This document shows positions 39,828 through 48,302 of a stretch of DNA of 64,000 bases, piece after piece. This DNA is from Nocardioides coralli (lineage in GTDB: Bacteria; Actinomycetota; Actinomycetes; Propionibacteriales; Nocardioidaceae), in NCBI RefSeq assembly GCF_019880385.1, contig NZ_CP082273.1:1860001-1924000 (forward strand). Reading direction: 5' to 3'. Positions within the stretch are counted from its first letter, which is position 1. Each line of letters opens with the position of its first letter. The notes below the pieces were generated by a model, which saw only the letters and a list, made by a program, of their open reading frames with translations, was not told the origin of the DNA and made no database searches. A program made the position numbers and the translations under genes.

Positions 39828-40562
39828 TCAGACCGAGCGCAGGCCGGCCTTGACCAGGGTCGCGTGGAGGCGCACCGAGAGCGCGGCGATCTCGCTGACG
39901 GTCTCTTCCGCACGGGCCTTGGCGGCCGTGTCGCGGCCCCGCTTCTGGGGCGCCACGACCTGCTCCACCAGACCCACCTCCCGGTCTGCCGCGGTCTTGA
40001 AGGCCCGGAGGTGCCGGGGTTCGAACCCGAACTCGGACAGCTCTCGGGCCGTCCGCGCGATGACGAGGGCATCGGTGTCGTAGTGGCCGGTGCCGACTCG
40101 GGGCACGATGAGCCCGAACTGCTCGAGCTGGTCGAGCAGCCCCTCGTCGATCTCGGCGATCTTGACCAGCTCCTTGCGGGAGAGCCGGATGTTGTCTTGA
40201 CGCGCGAACGACCCGGCGCTGGGCAGCCCGTCGGCAGCGAGCGCCACCTGCGGGACGGTCGGCACCACCGAGTCGATCGGCGGCGGCTCGAGGCCACGGT
40301 CGATGGCGTCGAGGTGCTCCCCGATGACCTTGAGCGGCAGGTAGTGGTCGCGCTGCATGGTGAGGATGTAGCGCAGCCGCTCCACGTCGGCGTGGGTGAA
40401 CTTGCGGTAGCCGGCCGGCGTCCGCTCCGGCTTGATCAGACCCTTGTCCTCGAGGAACCGGATCTTGGGGATGGTGACACCCGGGAAGTCCGGTCGGAGC
40501 CGGTCGAGCACCTCCCCGATGTTCATCCTGGCCCCGGGTGACCCGGTGGCAGGCTGGGTCAT
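39828..40562 (-). CDS. ftsR: MerR-family regulator FtsR (Rv1828 type)
   Basis: A 244-residue MerR-like regulator. N-terminal winged helix: MNIGEVLDRLRPDFPGVTIPKIRFLEDKGLIKPERTP gives the pattern, then YRKFTHADVERLRYIL. The C-terminal half is helical with no metal-binding cysteines. The Corynebacterium homologue Cg1631 (FtsR) activates ftsZ, and the M. tuberculosis homologue is Rv1828. ATG at 40562 shares a base with the garA stop, so it is translationally coupled to garA. Confidence 0.88.
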   Translation of the reverse strand: MTQPATGSPGARMNIGEVLDRLRPDFPGVTIPKIRFLEDKGLIKPERTPAGYRKFTHADVERLRYILTMQRDHYLPLKVIGEHLDAIDRGLEPPPIDSVVPTVPQVALAADGLPSAGSFARQDNIRLSRKELVKIAEIDEGLLDQLEQFGLIVPRVGTGHYDTDALVIARTARELSEFGFEPRHLRAFKTAADREVGLVEQVVAPQKRGRDTAAKARAEETVSEIAALSVRLHATLVKAGLRSV

Positions 40563-41074
40563 CACTGCCCCGAGTGGCCCGAGAAGAACACCAAGCGGTA
40601 CTTGCCGATCTGCACCTCGTCGCCGTCGTTGAGCTGCACCTTGTCGATGCGGTCCCGGTTGACGTAGGTGCCGTTGAGGCTGCCGGTGTCGCTCACGGTG
40701 AACGACTCCCCCTCACGGTGGAACTCCGCGTGCCGGCGGGACACCGTCACGTCGTCGAGGAAGATGTCGCTGTCGGGGTGGCGGCCGGCGCTGATCTCGT
40801 CGGCGTCGAGGAGGAACCGGCTGCCCGCACCCGGACCCCGCTGCACCACGAGCAGGGCGTGCCCCGGCGGCAGCGCGTCGACCGCGGCCGCGTCCACCGG
40901 GCTCAGCTGGCGGTCCGAGGTGTCGGTCTTCTCCCGGGAGACACCGAAGGTGATGGTCGCGGTGCCCTCGGCGGGCGAGTCCGGTGCGTCGGCAGTGACC
41001 AGGCGGGTCCCGCACTGGGAGCAGAACCTGGCCTCGTCCGGGTTCTGCTTGCCGCAGGCTGTGCAGTACGGCAT
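40562..41074 (-). CDS. garA: FHA-domain regulator GarA
   Basis: GarA/OdhI proteins bind and inhibit 2-oxoglutarate-using enzymes and are switched off when a Ser/Thr kinase phosphorylates their N terminus. This 170-residue version has a zinc ribbon first (CTACGK and CSQCGT), then a linker, then an FHA domain at about 70-165 with GRHPDSDIFLDDVTVSRRHAEF and GSLNGTYVN. The classical ETTS phosphosite is not obvious; the linker has REKTDTSDR instead, with Thr residues that could serve. ATG follows GGAGGA. Confidence 0.9.
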   Translation of the reverse strand: MPYCTACGKQNPDEARFCSQCGTRLVTADAPDSPAEGTATITFGVSREKTDTSDRQLSPVDAAAVDALPPGHALLVVQRGPGAGSRFLLDADEISAGRHPDSDIFLDDVTVSRRHAEFHREGESFTVSDTGSLNGTYVNRDRIDKVQLNDGDEVQIGKYRLVFFSGHSGQ

Positions 41075-41172
41075 CGGAAGTCCTCCACGATCGTCAAACC
41101 CTCACCAGGGGGCTGAGGTTGATGGTTGTCCCGAACCTATCAGCACCGGCAGCGCCGGCACGGGGGAAAGAG

Positions 41173-41559
41173 TCAGGAGTCGAGCGTCCCCTGGTAGGCG
41201 GTCGCGTCGAGCAGCCCGTCGGTCGACCCGCTGTCGGCCGGCACCAGCTCGAACAGCCAGCCACCGCCGTACGGGTCGTTGTTGACCAGCTCGGGGGTGG
41301 CGTCCAGCGACTCGTTGCGCGCCACCACCTCACCGGACACGGGAGCGAAGATGTCGCTCACCGACTTCGTCGACTCCAGCTCACCGCACGGCGAACCTGC
41401 CTCGACCGACTCGCCGACCTCGGGGAGGGAGACGTAGACGATGTCGCCGAGCGCGTCCTGGGCGTAGTGGGTGATCCCCACCCGGATGGAGCCGTCGCTC
41501 TCGCCGGGCTCCCGGACCCACTCGTGCTCGGCGGTGTACTTCAGGTCTTCGGGGTACAC
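41173..41559 (-). CDS. gcvH: Glycine cleavage system H protein
   Basis: GcvH is the lipoyl carrier of the glycine cleavage system. The 128-residue product has the lipoylation site K65 in GELESTKSVSDIFAPVSGEVV and the family opening DLKYTAEHEWV. The GTG start follows GAGGAGAG. It sits upstream of garA, apart from gcvP, and no riboswitch is seen before it, so P and H proteins appear to be regulated separately. Confidence 0.94.
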   Translation of the reverse strand: MYPEDLKYTAEHEWVREPGESDGSIRVGITHYAQDALGDIVYVSLPEVGESVEAGSPCGELESTKSVSDIFAPVSGEVVARNESLDATPELVNNDPYGGGWLFELVPADSGSTDGLLDATAYQGTLDS

Positions 41560-41618
41560 GGGCTCTCCTCGTCGCTGGCGTGGGCGGGACTCAACGCCTG
41601 CAGGCTAGCGGCTGGGGC

Positions 41619-42374
41619 TCAGGACCCCGAGCCGGGTTGGGTGTAGTCGAGGCGCTGCGGCTCGACGACGGACTCGATGTCGAGCGACTGGAGCTCCTCG
41701 ATCTGCACCGAGGCCCCGTCGCGCTCGAGCTGGTCGACCGGTCCGTCGGGGAAGACCATGCCGCCGTGGAGCGTCGCGGGGTCGCCGATCACGTCGATGA
41801 CGTAGGGCGGCTCCAGCAGGGTGCCGTCGACGTAGATGCCGCCGACGCCGTCCTCGAAGGACGTGGAGGCGATCACCCGCACCTGCCCGTTGACCTGCAT
41901 CGCCTCCGCGAACGCGGTGCGCATCTCCTGCACGGTGTCGAGCAGCGAGTCGATGTCGACCTGGCCGGTCTCCTCGGTGATCGTGACCCGGATCCCCGGC
42001 CCGGTCACCGGCACCGTCCCGGCCAGCACGGCCAGCGCGTCGGCCTCGGCCCGTGCCTGCTCGATGGCCGCCTGCTCGGCGCTGGTGTCGCTCTGCAGCT
42101 CGGCGCGCGTCTCCTCCAGCCGGGCAAGCTCGGCCTCGGCCCGTTGCGTGGTGCCGGCCAGGCCGTTGAGGACGTCGATCAGGGCCTGCTCGCGGTAGCC
42201 GGCATAGGTGTCGTCGACCTGGTAGGACCGCATCTGGGTGATCGCGGCGAAGCCGACGACGGCCAGCAGCAGCCCCACCACCAGCTGCTGGCGGGAGGGG
42301 TGGCGCAGCGCGGCGAGCAGACGGCGACGGCCACCCGTCCGCTGGTCACCGGTGTCGGTCGACGGCTCAGGCAT
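41619..42374 (-). CDS. DUF881 protein (second copy)
   Basis: A 251-residue membrane-anchored protein: one transmembrane helix (QQLVVGLLLAVVGFAAIT) after a short cytoplasmic head, then an Ala/Glu-rich coiled coil (about 70-125) and an extracellular DUF881 domain with GPGIRVTITEE and PPYVIDVIGDPATL. ATG at 42374 is preceded by sbp and overlaps its stop by eight bases. The family sits beside the cell-division and wall genes in actinobacteria and its role is unknown. Confidence 0.85.
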   Translation of the reverse strand: MPEPSTDTGDQRTGGRRRLLAALRHPSRQQLVVGLLLAVVGFAAITQMRSYQVDDTYAGYREQALIDVLNGLAGTTQRAEAELARLEETRAELQSDTSAEQAAIEQARAEADALAVLAGTVPVTGPGIRVTITEETGQVDIDSLLDTVQEMRTAFAEAMQVNGQVRVIASTSFEDGVGGIYVDGTLLEPPYVIDVIGDPATLHGGMVFPDGPVDQLERDGASVQIEELQSLDIESVVEPQRLDYTQPGSGS

Positions 42375-42699
42375 GGAACAGGTGACGGCGGATGGCCGCG
42401 ACGTTGGAGAAGATGCGGATGCCGAGGACCACGATGACACCGGTCGACAGCTGGCCACCGACCCCGAGCTGGTCACCGAGGTAGACGATCGCGGCGGCGA
42501 TCACGACGTTGCTGAGGAACGAGACGACGAAGACCTTGTCGTCGAAGATGCCGTCGAGGTAGGCGCGCAGGCCACCGAAGACGGCGTCGAGGGCCGCCAC
42601 CACGGCGATCGGCAGGTACGGCTCGAGGCCCAGGGGAACGTCGGGCTGGAAGATCAGCCCGAGCACGATCCCGAGCAGCAGTCCCAGGGCTGCGATCAC
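42367..42699 (-). CDS. sbp: Small basic protein Sbp (DUF1290)
   Basis: A 110-residue membrane protein with three or four hydrophobic segments: MIAALGLLLGIVLGLIF, PIAVVAALDAVFGGLRAYLDG and FVVSFLSNVVIAAAIVYLGDQLG. It corresponds to Rv1824 and to Bacillus Sbp, encoded near division genes. The GTG start overlaps the upstream DUF881 stop, and its own stop overlaps the next DUF881 start. No function is established. Confidence 0.88.
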   Translation of the reverse strand: MIAALGLLLGIVLGLIFQPDVPLGLEPYLPIAVVAALDAVFGGLRAYLDGIFDDKVFVVSFLSNVVIAAAIVYLGDQLGVGGQLSTGVIVVLGIRIFSNVAAIRRHLFHA

Positions 42700-43565
42700 T
42701 GCTGCTCCTCCTCGACGCCGGCCCGCCCGCGCTGGTCCGCGGTCCCGGCCTCGACGTAGCTGAGCCGGCGCTGCAGGGCACCCGGCAGGGTCATGTCGTC
42801 GACATTGTCCATGGTGTACTCGAAACCGAGCTGCTCCGCCAGGGAGAAGAACTCCGCGCCGTGGCTGGTGTCGAGGAGCCGGGCCTGCAGGTTGCTGCTG
42901 TCACCGATCGCCCGCACGAGGTAGGGCGGGGTGAGCGGCATGGTGTTGACGTGCACCGCCCGGCCCACGTTGCGGATCGGCCCGAGCGGGTTCAGCCGCT
43001 GGTCGTTGATCGCGATCGCCTCGGCCCCGGCCTCCCACAACCCGTTGACGAGCTTGGCGAGGTCGGCGTCGGTGACCTGTTGGACCGGGTCGCCGTTGGG
43101 GTTGCCCGACACCTGGACCCGCACCCCCTCGCCGCTGGCGGTGCGGTAGCCGGTGCTCAGCTCGAGCCGGCGTACCTGCGCCTCGGCCTGCTGCCGGCTG
43201 GCGGTCAGCTCCGTGACACCCTCGGTCAACGCGCGGTTCTCGCGCCCGAGGTCGGCGATCCTGGCCCGCAGGTCCTCCAGCGCCCCCCGCTCGGTCTCGA
43301 TCCGCGCGATCAGCGTCGCTCGTCCCGCGTCCGTGATCTGCTCGCTGCGAGACGTCTGGACGGCGGCGAGGCCGATCAGGACGCCGAAGACGACGACCGC
43401 GGCGCCCGCGACCATCCGCGACCGCGGCGGCTCGGCGGGGGCACCCTCGGCGGCCCGCCGCTGGGCGGCGACCCGGTAGTCCTCCTCGAGCGCCTGCTCG
43501 GTGATCAGGGACAGCAGGGGCGTCGTGACGTGGGCGGGCAGCTCGCGCTGGCGGGTCTCAGCCAT
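42696..43565 (-). CDS. DUF881 protein (first copy)
   Basis: A 289-residue relative of the other DUF881 protein. A longer cytoplasmic head (about 50 residues, with PLLSLITEQALEEDYRVAAQRR) precedes one membrane helix, AGAAVVVFGVLIGLAAVQ. A coiled coil of about 50 residues and the DUF881 domain follow (EGVRVQVSGNPNGD, then PPYLVRAIGDSSNLQ). Overlaps with pgsA upstream and sbp downstream indicate one tightly packed operon, as in Rv1822-Rv1825. Confidence 0.86.
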   Translation of the reverse strand: MAETRQRELPAHVTTPLLSLITEQALEEDYRVAAQRRAAEGAPAEPPRSRMVAGAAVVVFGVLIGLAAVQTSRSEQITDAGRATLIARIETERGALEDLRARIADLGRENRALTEGVTELTASRQQAEAQVRRLELSTGYRTASGEGVRVQVSGNPNGDPVQQVTDADLAKLVNGLWEAGAEAIAINDQRLNPLGPIRNVGRAVHVNTMPLTPPYLVRAIGDSSNLQARLLDTSHGAEFFSLAEQLGFEYTMDNVDDMTLPGALQRRLSYVEAGTADQRGRAGVEEEQQ

Positions 43566-44160
43566 CGGGCGCTGCCACGCGTCTCGGCGTCGTCTGGACG
43601 TAGCGGAACACCTGGTAGGCGTAGAGGATGCCCGCCCACCAGTAGAGCCCGATCCCCCACACGGCGAACGCCCAGCCGAAGACGTCGGCCAGGGTAGGGA
43701 TCACGCCGTCACCGTCGCCGAGCAGCAGCAGCGGGAAGGCGTAGAGCAGGTTGAAGGTCGCGGCCTTGCCCAGGAAGTGCACGGGAAGCGCGCTGGCTCC
43801 CCGGGTGCGCAGGATCGGCACGAGGATCCACAGCAGCGCGTCGCGCAGCGGCAGGATCACCGCCACCCACCACGGGATGATGTCGCGCAGCGCCAGGCCG
43901 AGCACGACCGCGAGGATGTAGAGGCGGTCCGCGACCGGGTCGAGCACCTGCCCGAGCCGCGAGAACTGGTCGAGTCGACGGGCGAGGTAACCGTCGAGCC
44001 AGTCGGTGAAGCCGGAGACCATGAGCAGACCCAGCGCCCAGGCGTCGGCCTCCGGACCGAGCACCAGCCACAGGAAGACCGGCACTCCCGCGAGGCGCGC
44101 CACGCTGAGCAGGTTCGGCACGGTCCACACGCGGTCGTCACGTGTCGAGTGGTCCGCCAA
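43558..44160 (-). CDS. CDP-alcohol phosphatidyltransferase (PgsA-like)
   Basis: A 200-residue membrane enzyme of phospholipid synthesis. The CDP-alcohol motif is complete: DWLDGYLARRLDQFSRLGQVLDPVADR fits D-x2-DG-x2-AR-x8-G-x3-D-x3-D. It matches Rv1822 (PgsA2) in place; the alcohol acceptor cannot be told from sequence. I chose TTG at 44160 because AGGAAG lies seven bases upstream and the next residues begin the normal N terminus (TVPNLLSVARL). An ATG at 44238 is less likely. Confidence 0.85.
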   Translation of the reverse strand: MADHSTRDDRVWTVPNLLSVARLAGVPVFLWLVLGPEADAWALGLLMVSGFTDWLDGYLARRLDQFSRLGQVLDPVADRLYILAVVLGLALRDIIPWWVAVILPLRDALLWILVPILRTRGASALPVHFLGKAATFNLLYAFPLLLLGDGDGVIPTLADVFGWAFAVWGIGLYWWAGILYAYQVFRYVQTTPRRVAAPDG

Positions 44161-44234
44161 TGGTGTTCTTCCTGCGTGTCGTGGGTGCCGGTGCGTCGCC
44201 ACCCTATCCGCCCGACGCGCGCCGACCGGCGAGG

Positions 44235-45284
44235 TCACGCCGGCTCGTCGTGGTGGGCCGCGTCGCGGATCTCCCCCACCAGCTCCTCGATGACGTCCTC
44301 GAGCGTCGCGACCCCCTGCACCGCGCCGTCGTCACGGACGACCAGGGCCATGTGGGCACCCCGCTGGCGCAGCTGGGTGAGGGCGTCGTGGAGCCAGTCG
44401 CCCTCGCGCACCGGCGCGAAGGGGCGGACCCACTTGTCGTCGACCACCCGGTCGCGGCGCGCCTCGTCGGTCTCGAGCACGTCCTTGATGTGCAGGTAGC
44501 CCACGAGCTGGTCGTCCTCCGACACCACCGGGAACCGGCTGTAGCCGGTCGCCGCGCACAGCGACTCGACGTCGGCCACGGTCGACCCCCGGCGGACGGT
44601 CGCGAGGTCATCGGCGGGCATCAGGACCTCCGCCACCGTCTTCTCGGTGAACCCGAGGGCACCGGCGAGCCGGTCGTACTCCTGCTGCTCGAGGAGGCCC
44701 TCGCCCCGGGACTCCTCGACCAGGGCCGCGACCTCCTCACGGGTGTAGCTGGAGCTCACCTCGTCCTTCGGCTCCACCTTGACCGCTCGCAGCGTGGCGT
44801 TGGCGATCGCGTTGAGTCCCCGGATCACCGGGCTCAGCACGGTGACCACGCCCATCATCGGCGGACCGAGGATGAGGGCGGACTGCTCGGGGCCGGCGAT
44901 GGCGATGTTCTTGGGGACCATCTCGCCGAGCACGACGTGGAGGTAGACCACGATGGAGAGCGCGATCGCGAAGGCGATCGGGTGGAGCAGCTGGTCGGAC
45001 ACCCCGAGGTCGTGCAGCAGCGGTTCGATGAGGTGGGCGACGGCCGGCTCGCCGACGGCACCGAGGCCCAGGGAGCACACGGTGATGCCGAGCTGGGCAC
45101 CGGCCATGACGAGGCTGACGTTCTCCATCGCGCGCAGCGTCGTCCGCGCCATCCGTGACCCCTCGAGGGCCCGCGGCTCGATCTGGCTGCGTCGTGCCGA
45201 CACGAGCGCGAACTCGGCGCCGACGAAGAACGCGTTGGCCAGCAGCAGCACGATCGCGATGGTGATGGCGGTGCCGGTGCTCAT
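44235..45284 (-). CDS. CNNM/CorC-family transporter (DUF21 and CBS)
   Basis: A 349-residue membrane protein. The N-terminal DUF21 domain has three or four helices (AITIAIVLLLANAFFVGAEF at the start, GAQLGITVCSLGLGAVGEPAVA), then a CBS pair from about residue 210. The family is linked to magnesium or cobalt efflux. It lacks the C-terminal CorC domain of its upstream paralogue. The start overlaps the paralogue's stop by ATGA, so the pair is co-translated and may form one complex. Confidence 0.87.
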   Translation of the reverse strand: MSTGTAITIAIVLLLANAFFVGAEFALVSARRSQIEPRALEGSRMARTTLRAMENVSLVMAGAQLGITVCSLGLGAVGEPAVAHLIEPLLHDLGVSDQLLHPIAFAIALSIVVYLHVVLGEMVPKNIAIAGPEQSALILGPPMMGVVTVLSPVIRGLNAIANATLRAVKVEPKDEVSSSYTREEVAALVEESRGEGLLEQQEYDRLAGALGFTEKTVAEVLMPADDLATVRRGSTVADVESLCAATGYSRFPVVSEDDQLVGYLHIKDVLETDEARRDRVVDDKWVRPFAPVREGDWLHDALTQLRQRGAHMALVVRDDGAVQGVATLEDVIEELVGEIRDAAHHDEPA

Positions 45285-46639
45285 GGCGTCTCCTCCCCCG
45301 CGGCGGTCCCCTGCAGCAGCCGGAGGGCCAGCCGGTCCACGCGCAGGCCGTCCATGTGCAGCACCGTCAGCGTGGCCAGCTGCTCACGCACCTCCTCCGG
45401 GTCCGAGCGGTCGGGGACCGGCACCTCGGCCACGTCGCCCGCCGACGGGATCCGCCCCAGGGTCTGCATCACCAGGCCGGCCACCGTGTCGTAGTTCTCG
45501 TCCTCGGGGAGCTCGATCCCGGTGAGGTCCTCGACCTCGTCGGGCCGCAGCAGCCCGGAGAGCAGCCAGCTGCCGTCCCGGCGCTGCCGGGCGCGCGCGC
45601 CCAGCCGGTCGTGCTCGTCGGCGATGTCGCCGACGATCTCCTCGATGACGTCCTCGAGGGTCACGATGCCCGCGTGGCCGCCGTACTCGTCGAGGACCAC
45701 GGCCATCTGGAAGCCGTCCTCGCGCAGCAGGTTGAGCAACGGGTCGAGCCGGATGGTGTCGGGCACCACGATCGGCTTGACCATGATGTGCTTCACGCGG
45801 GTGGTGGCCCGCTCCGGGACCGGCAGCGCCACCGCGTTCTTGACGTGGACCGTCCCGACCACCTGGTCGTCGTTGTCGAGCACCGGGAACCGGGAGTGGC
45901 CGCTCTCGCGGGCCAGCTCGATCACCGCAGAGGCCCGGTCACCCTCCTCCAGGGTCAGGTTGCGCACCCGCGGGGTCATGATCTCACCGGCGGTGCGGGT
46001 GCCGAACTCGACCGAGCGCTCCATCAGCTCCGCGGTGGGGGCGTCGAGGGTCCCCTGGTCGGCCGACCGCTGCACGAGCGAGGCCAGCTCGCTCGAGCTC
46101 CGCGCCGAGCGGAGCTCCTCCTGCGGCTCGACCCCGAGACGGCGTACGAGCGCGTTGGCGGAGCCGTTGAGCAGGCGGATCGCCCCCCGGTTGACCGCGG
46201 TGAAGCCGCGCTGGAAACCCTGGGTGGCCCGAGCGGTGGCCAGCGGGCGGGCGATCGCGAAGTTCTTGGGGACCAGCTCGCCGAACAACATGGTCAGCAC
46301 GGTGCTCAGCGTGAGCGCGATGCCGATGGCGACCGGCGTGACCGCGCCGCGGGGCAGGCCGGCGCTCTCGAGCGGGTCGTCGATCAGCCGGGCGACGGCG
46401 GGCTCGGCGAGGAAGCCGATCGCCAGGTTGGTCACGGTGATGCCGACCTGTGCCCCGGAGAGCTGCGTTGACAGCGACCGCAGGGCGCTCTGCACGCCCT
46501 GGGCGCGGTGGTCACCGGCAGCGGCAGCCTGGTCGACCTGGCTCCGGTCGACCGTGACGAAGGCGAACTCCGCCGCCACGAAGAGCCCGCAGGCCACGAT
46601 CAGCAGCAGCGACGTCGCCAGGAGGAGCAGCTCGGTCAC
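45281..46639 (-). CDS. CNNM/CorC-family transporter (DUF21, CBS, CorC)
   Basis: A 452-residue full-length member: DUF21 membrane domain (GAQVGITVTNLAIGFLAEPAVARLI), two CBS motifs (about 215-335, with ESGHSRFPVLDNDDQVVGTVHVK and MAVVLDEYGGHAGIVTLEDVIEEIVGDI), then a CorC/HlyC C-terminal domain with EDENYDTVAGLVMQTLGRIP. Likely a divalent cation exporter. The GTG start lacks a clear -10 or strong ribosome binding site. First gene of the leftward operon. Confidence 0.88.
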   Translation of the reverse strand: MTELLLLATSLLLIVACGLFVAAEFAFVTVDRSQVDQAAAAGDHRAQGVQSALRSLSTQLSGAQVGITVTNLAIGFLAEPAVARLIDDPLESAGLPRGAVTPVAIGIALTLSTVLTMLFGELVPKNFAIARPLATARATQGFQRGFTAVNRGAIRLLNGSANALVRRLGVEPQEELRSARSSSELASLVQRSADQGTLDAPTAELMERSVEFGTRTAGEIMTPRVRNLTLEEGDRASAVIELARESGHSRFPVLDNDDQVVGTVHVKNAVALPVPERATTRVKHIMVKPIVVPDTIRLDPLLNLLREDGFQMAVVLDEYGGHAGIVTLEDVIEEIVGDIADEHDRLGARARQRRDGSWLLSGLLRPDEVEDLTGIELPEDENYDTVAGLVMQTLGRIPSAGDVAEVPVPDRSDPEEVREQLATLTVLHMDGLRVDRLALRLLQGTAAGEETP

Positions 46640-46837
46640 GGGAGGCGCTCCGGGGCGGACGGTTCGGGTGAGCGGCTACTTTGAGGGCCGTCCATGAAGC
46701 TGTGTCGTTCCTTCGATCGGGGTCGGAGGAGGCCACTGTACTGACTTTGCCGGTTCTCCCACGCGCCGGGCTGCCGCGACCTAACCTTGCCGGTGGCGGC
46801 GTCACCACCCCCCGGACGCGGCCACCAGGAGATAGGC

Positions 46838-48298
46838 ATGACGGTGGCTCCCCAGGCCTCGCGCGCGCGCCGACGCGTCCTCGGCGGCTACTCCCGGCTC
46901 GTCGTGAGCCGGTTCACCTACGGGCTCACCCCGGGCCTGGCCAAGCAGGTGCGCTCCCGCGGTGGGGCCACCGACTGGTTCGAGTGGCAGCTGCAGCCCG
47001 AGAAGATCCGTGACCGGGGCGTGGCGGACCTCGCGGGCTGGTGGCCCGGCCTGGCCTTCTCCGGTGCCGACGCGTGGAACCGCCACGTCAGTGAGGTCCA
47101 GCCCGGCTGGACGCTGATGTTCGACTACCAGCGCTGGCTGTTGCTGCGCCGCATCAAGACGCGGCGGCAGGTGCACGAGGTGATGACGGAGTTCTGGGAG
47201 CACCACCTCAACGTCCCGGCCAACGGCGAGCCGTTCTTCGTGCACCGCAAGGACTACGGCGACACGATCCGCTCGCACGCGCTGGGCCGGTTCGAGGACC
47301 TGCTGCAGGCGGCGATCACGCACCCGGCGATGCTCATGTACCTCGACCAGGCCGTGTCGACCGCCAAGCACCCCAACGAGAACCTGGCCCGGGAGATGCT
47401 CGAGCTCCACACCGTCGGCCGGAAGAACCACACCGAGGACGACGTGAAGAACACGGCGCGCATCCTCACGGGGTGGCGCGTCGACCAGTTCAAGACCTGG
47501 GAGCCCTTCTACGACCAGGCGGCTCACGCCACCGGGCCCGTCCGCGTCCTGGGCTTCAGCGACCCCAACGCCAGCCCGGACGGCCGTGCGGTCACGCGCC
47601 GGCTGCTGACCTACCTCGCCCACCACCCCGCGACCGCGGAGCGCATCGCCCACCGGCTGGCGGTGAAGTTCGTCCGTGACGACCCCCCAGCGGGTCTCGT
47701 CGACCGGCTGGCCCGGGTCTACCTCGACAACGACACCGCGATCCGTCCGGTGCTGCGGGCCCTCGTGGACTCCCCGGAGTTCCGGGGCTCGAAGGGGTCC
47801 AAGGTGAGGACACCGAGCGAGGACGTGGTGGCGACCTACCGTGCCCTGGGTGTCAAGGTGAAGCGCCCCACCGGCGACAAGAGCGCTGCCCACGCGATTC
47901 TCTGGCAGACCGGCAGCCTCGGTGCCTTCCCGCAGGCGTGGCCCCGTCCCGACGGGCTGCCGCTGACGAACCAGGCGTGGTCCTCCCCCGCCCGGATGAT
48001 GGCCTCGATGCAGGTCCACTGGGCCATGGGCGGTGGCTGGTGGCCCAAGGAGGACGCGCGCTACCGGAGGCCGGCCGCGTGGGTGCCGCGCTACCCCATG
48101 CGCTTCGACCGCCTCGTCGACCACCTGTCCCGGACGATCCTCCACCAACCCGCCACACCCGTGCTGCTGCAGGCCTGCTGCGAGGCCACGGAGATCGGCA
48201 AGCGCGAGCGCATCACCCGCGACCATGCCCTGATCCGGTGGGGCATGCCGCGGCTGCTCGCCACGATCCTCGACTCCCCGACCTTCTACACCCGGTGA
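46838..48298 (+). CDS. DUF1800 family protein
   Basis: A 486-residue DUF1800 protein: FTYGLTPGLAKQV near the start, EFWEHHLNVPANGE, NENLAREMLELHTVG and WRVDQF. The ATG at 46838 follows AGGAG; a further ATG at 46787 would only add a low-complexity lead. No signal peptide is visible. DUF1800 genes are nearly always followed by a DUF1501 gene, as here, and the pair is thought to work together in the envelope, but no reaction is known. Confidence 0.87.
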   Translation: MTVAPQASRARRRVLGGYSRLVVSRFTYGLTPGLAKQVRSRGGATDWFEWQLQPEKIRDRGVADLAGWWPGLAFSGADAWNRHVSEVQPGWTLMFDYQRWLLLRRIKTRRQVHEVMTEFWEHHLNVPANGEPFFVHRKDYGDTIRSHALGRFEDLLQAAITHPAMLMYLDQAVSTAKHPNENLAREMLELHTVGRKNHTEDDVKNTARILTGWRVDQFKTWEPFYDQAAHATGPVRVLGFSDPNASPDGRAVTRRLLTYLAHHPATAERIAHRLAVKFVRDDPPAGLVDRLARVYLDNDTAIRPVLRALVDSPEFRGSKGSKVRTPSEDVVATYRALGVKVKRPTGDKSAAHAILWQTGSLGAFPQAWPRPDGLPLTNQAWSSPARMMASMQVHWAMGGGWWPKEDARYRRPAAWVPRYPMRFDRLVDHLSRTILHQPATPVLLQACCEATEIGKRERITRDHALIRWGMPRLLATILDSPTFYTR

Positions 48299-48302
48299 CG
48301 CC

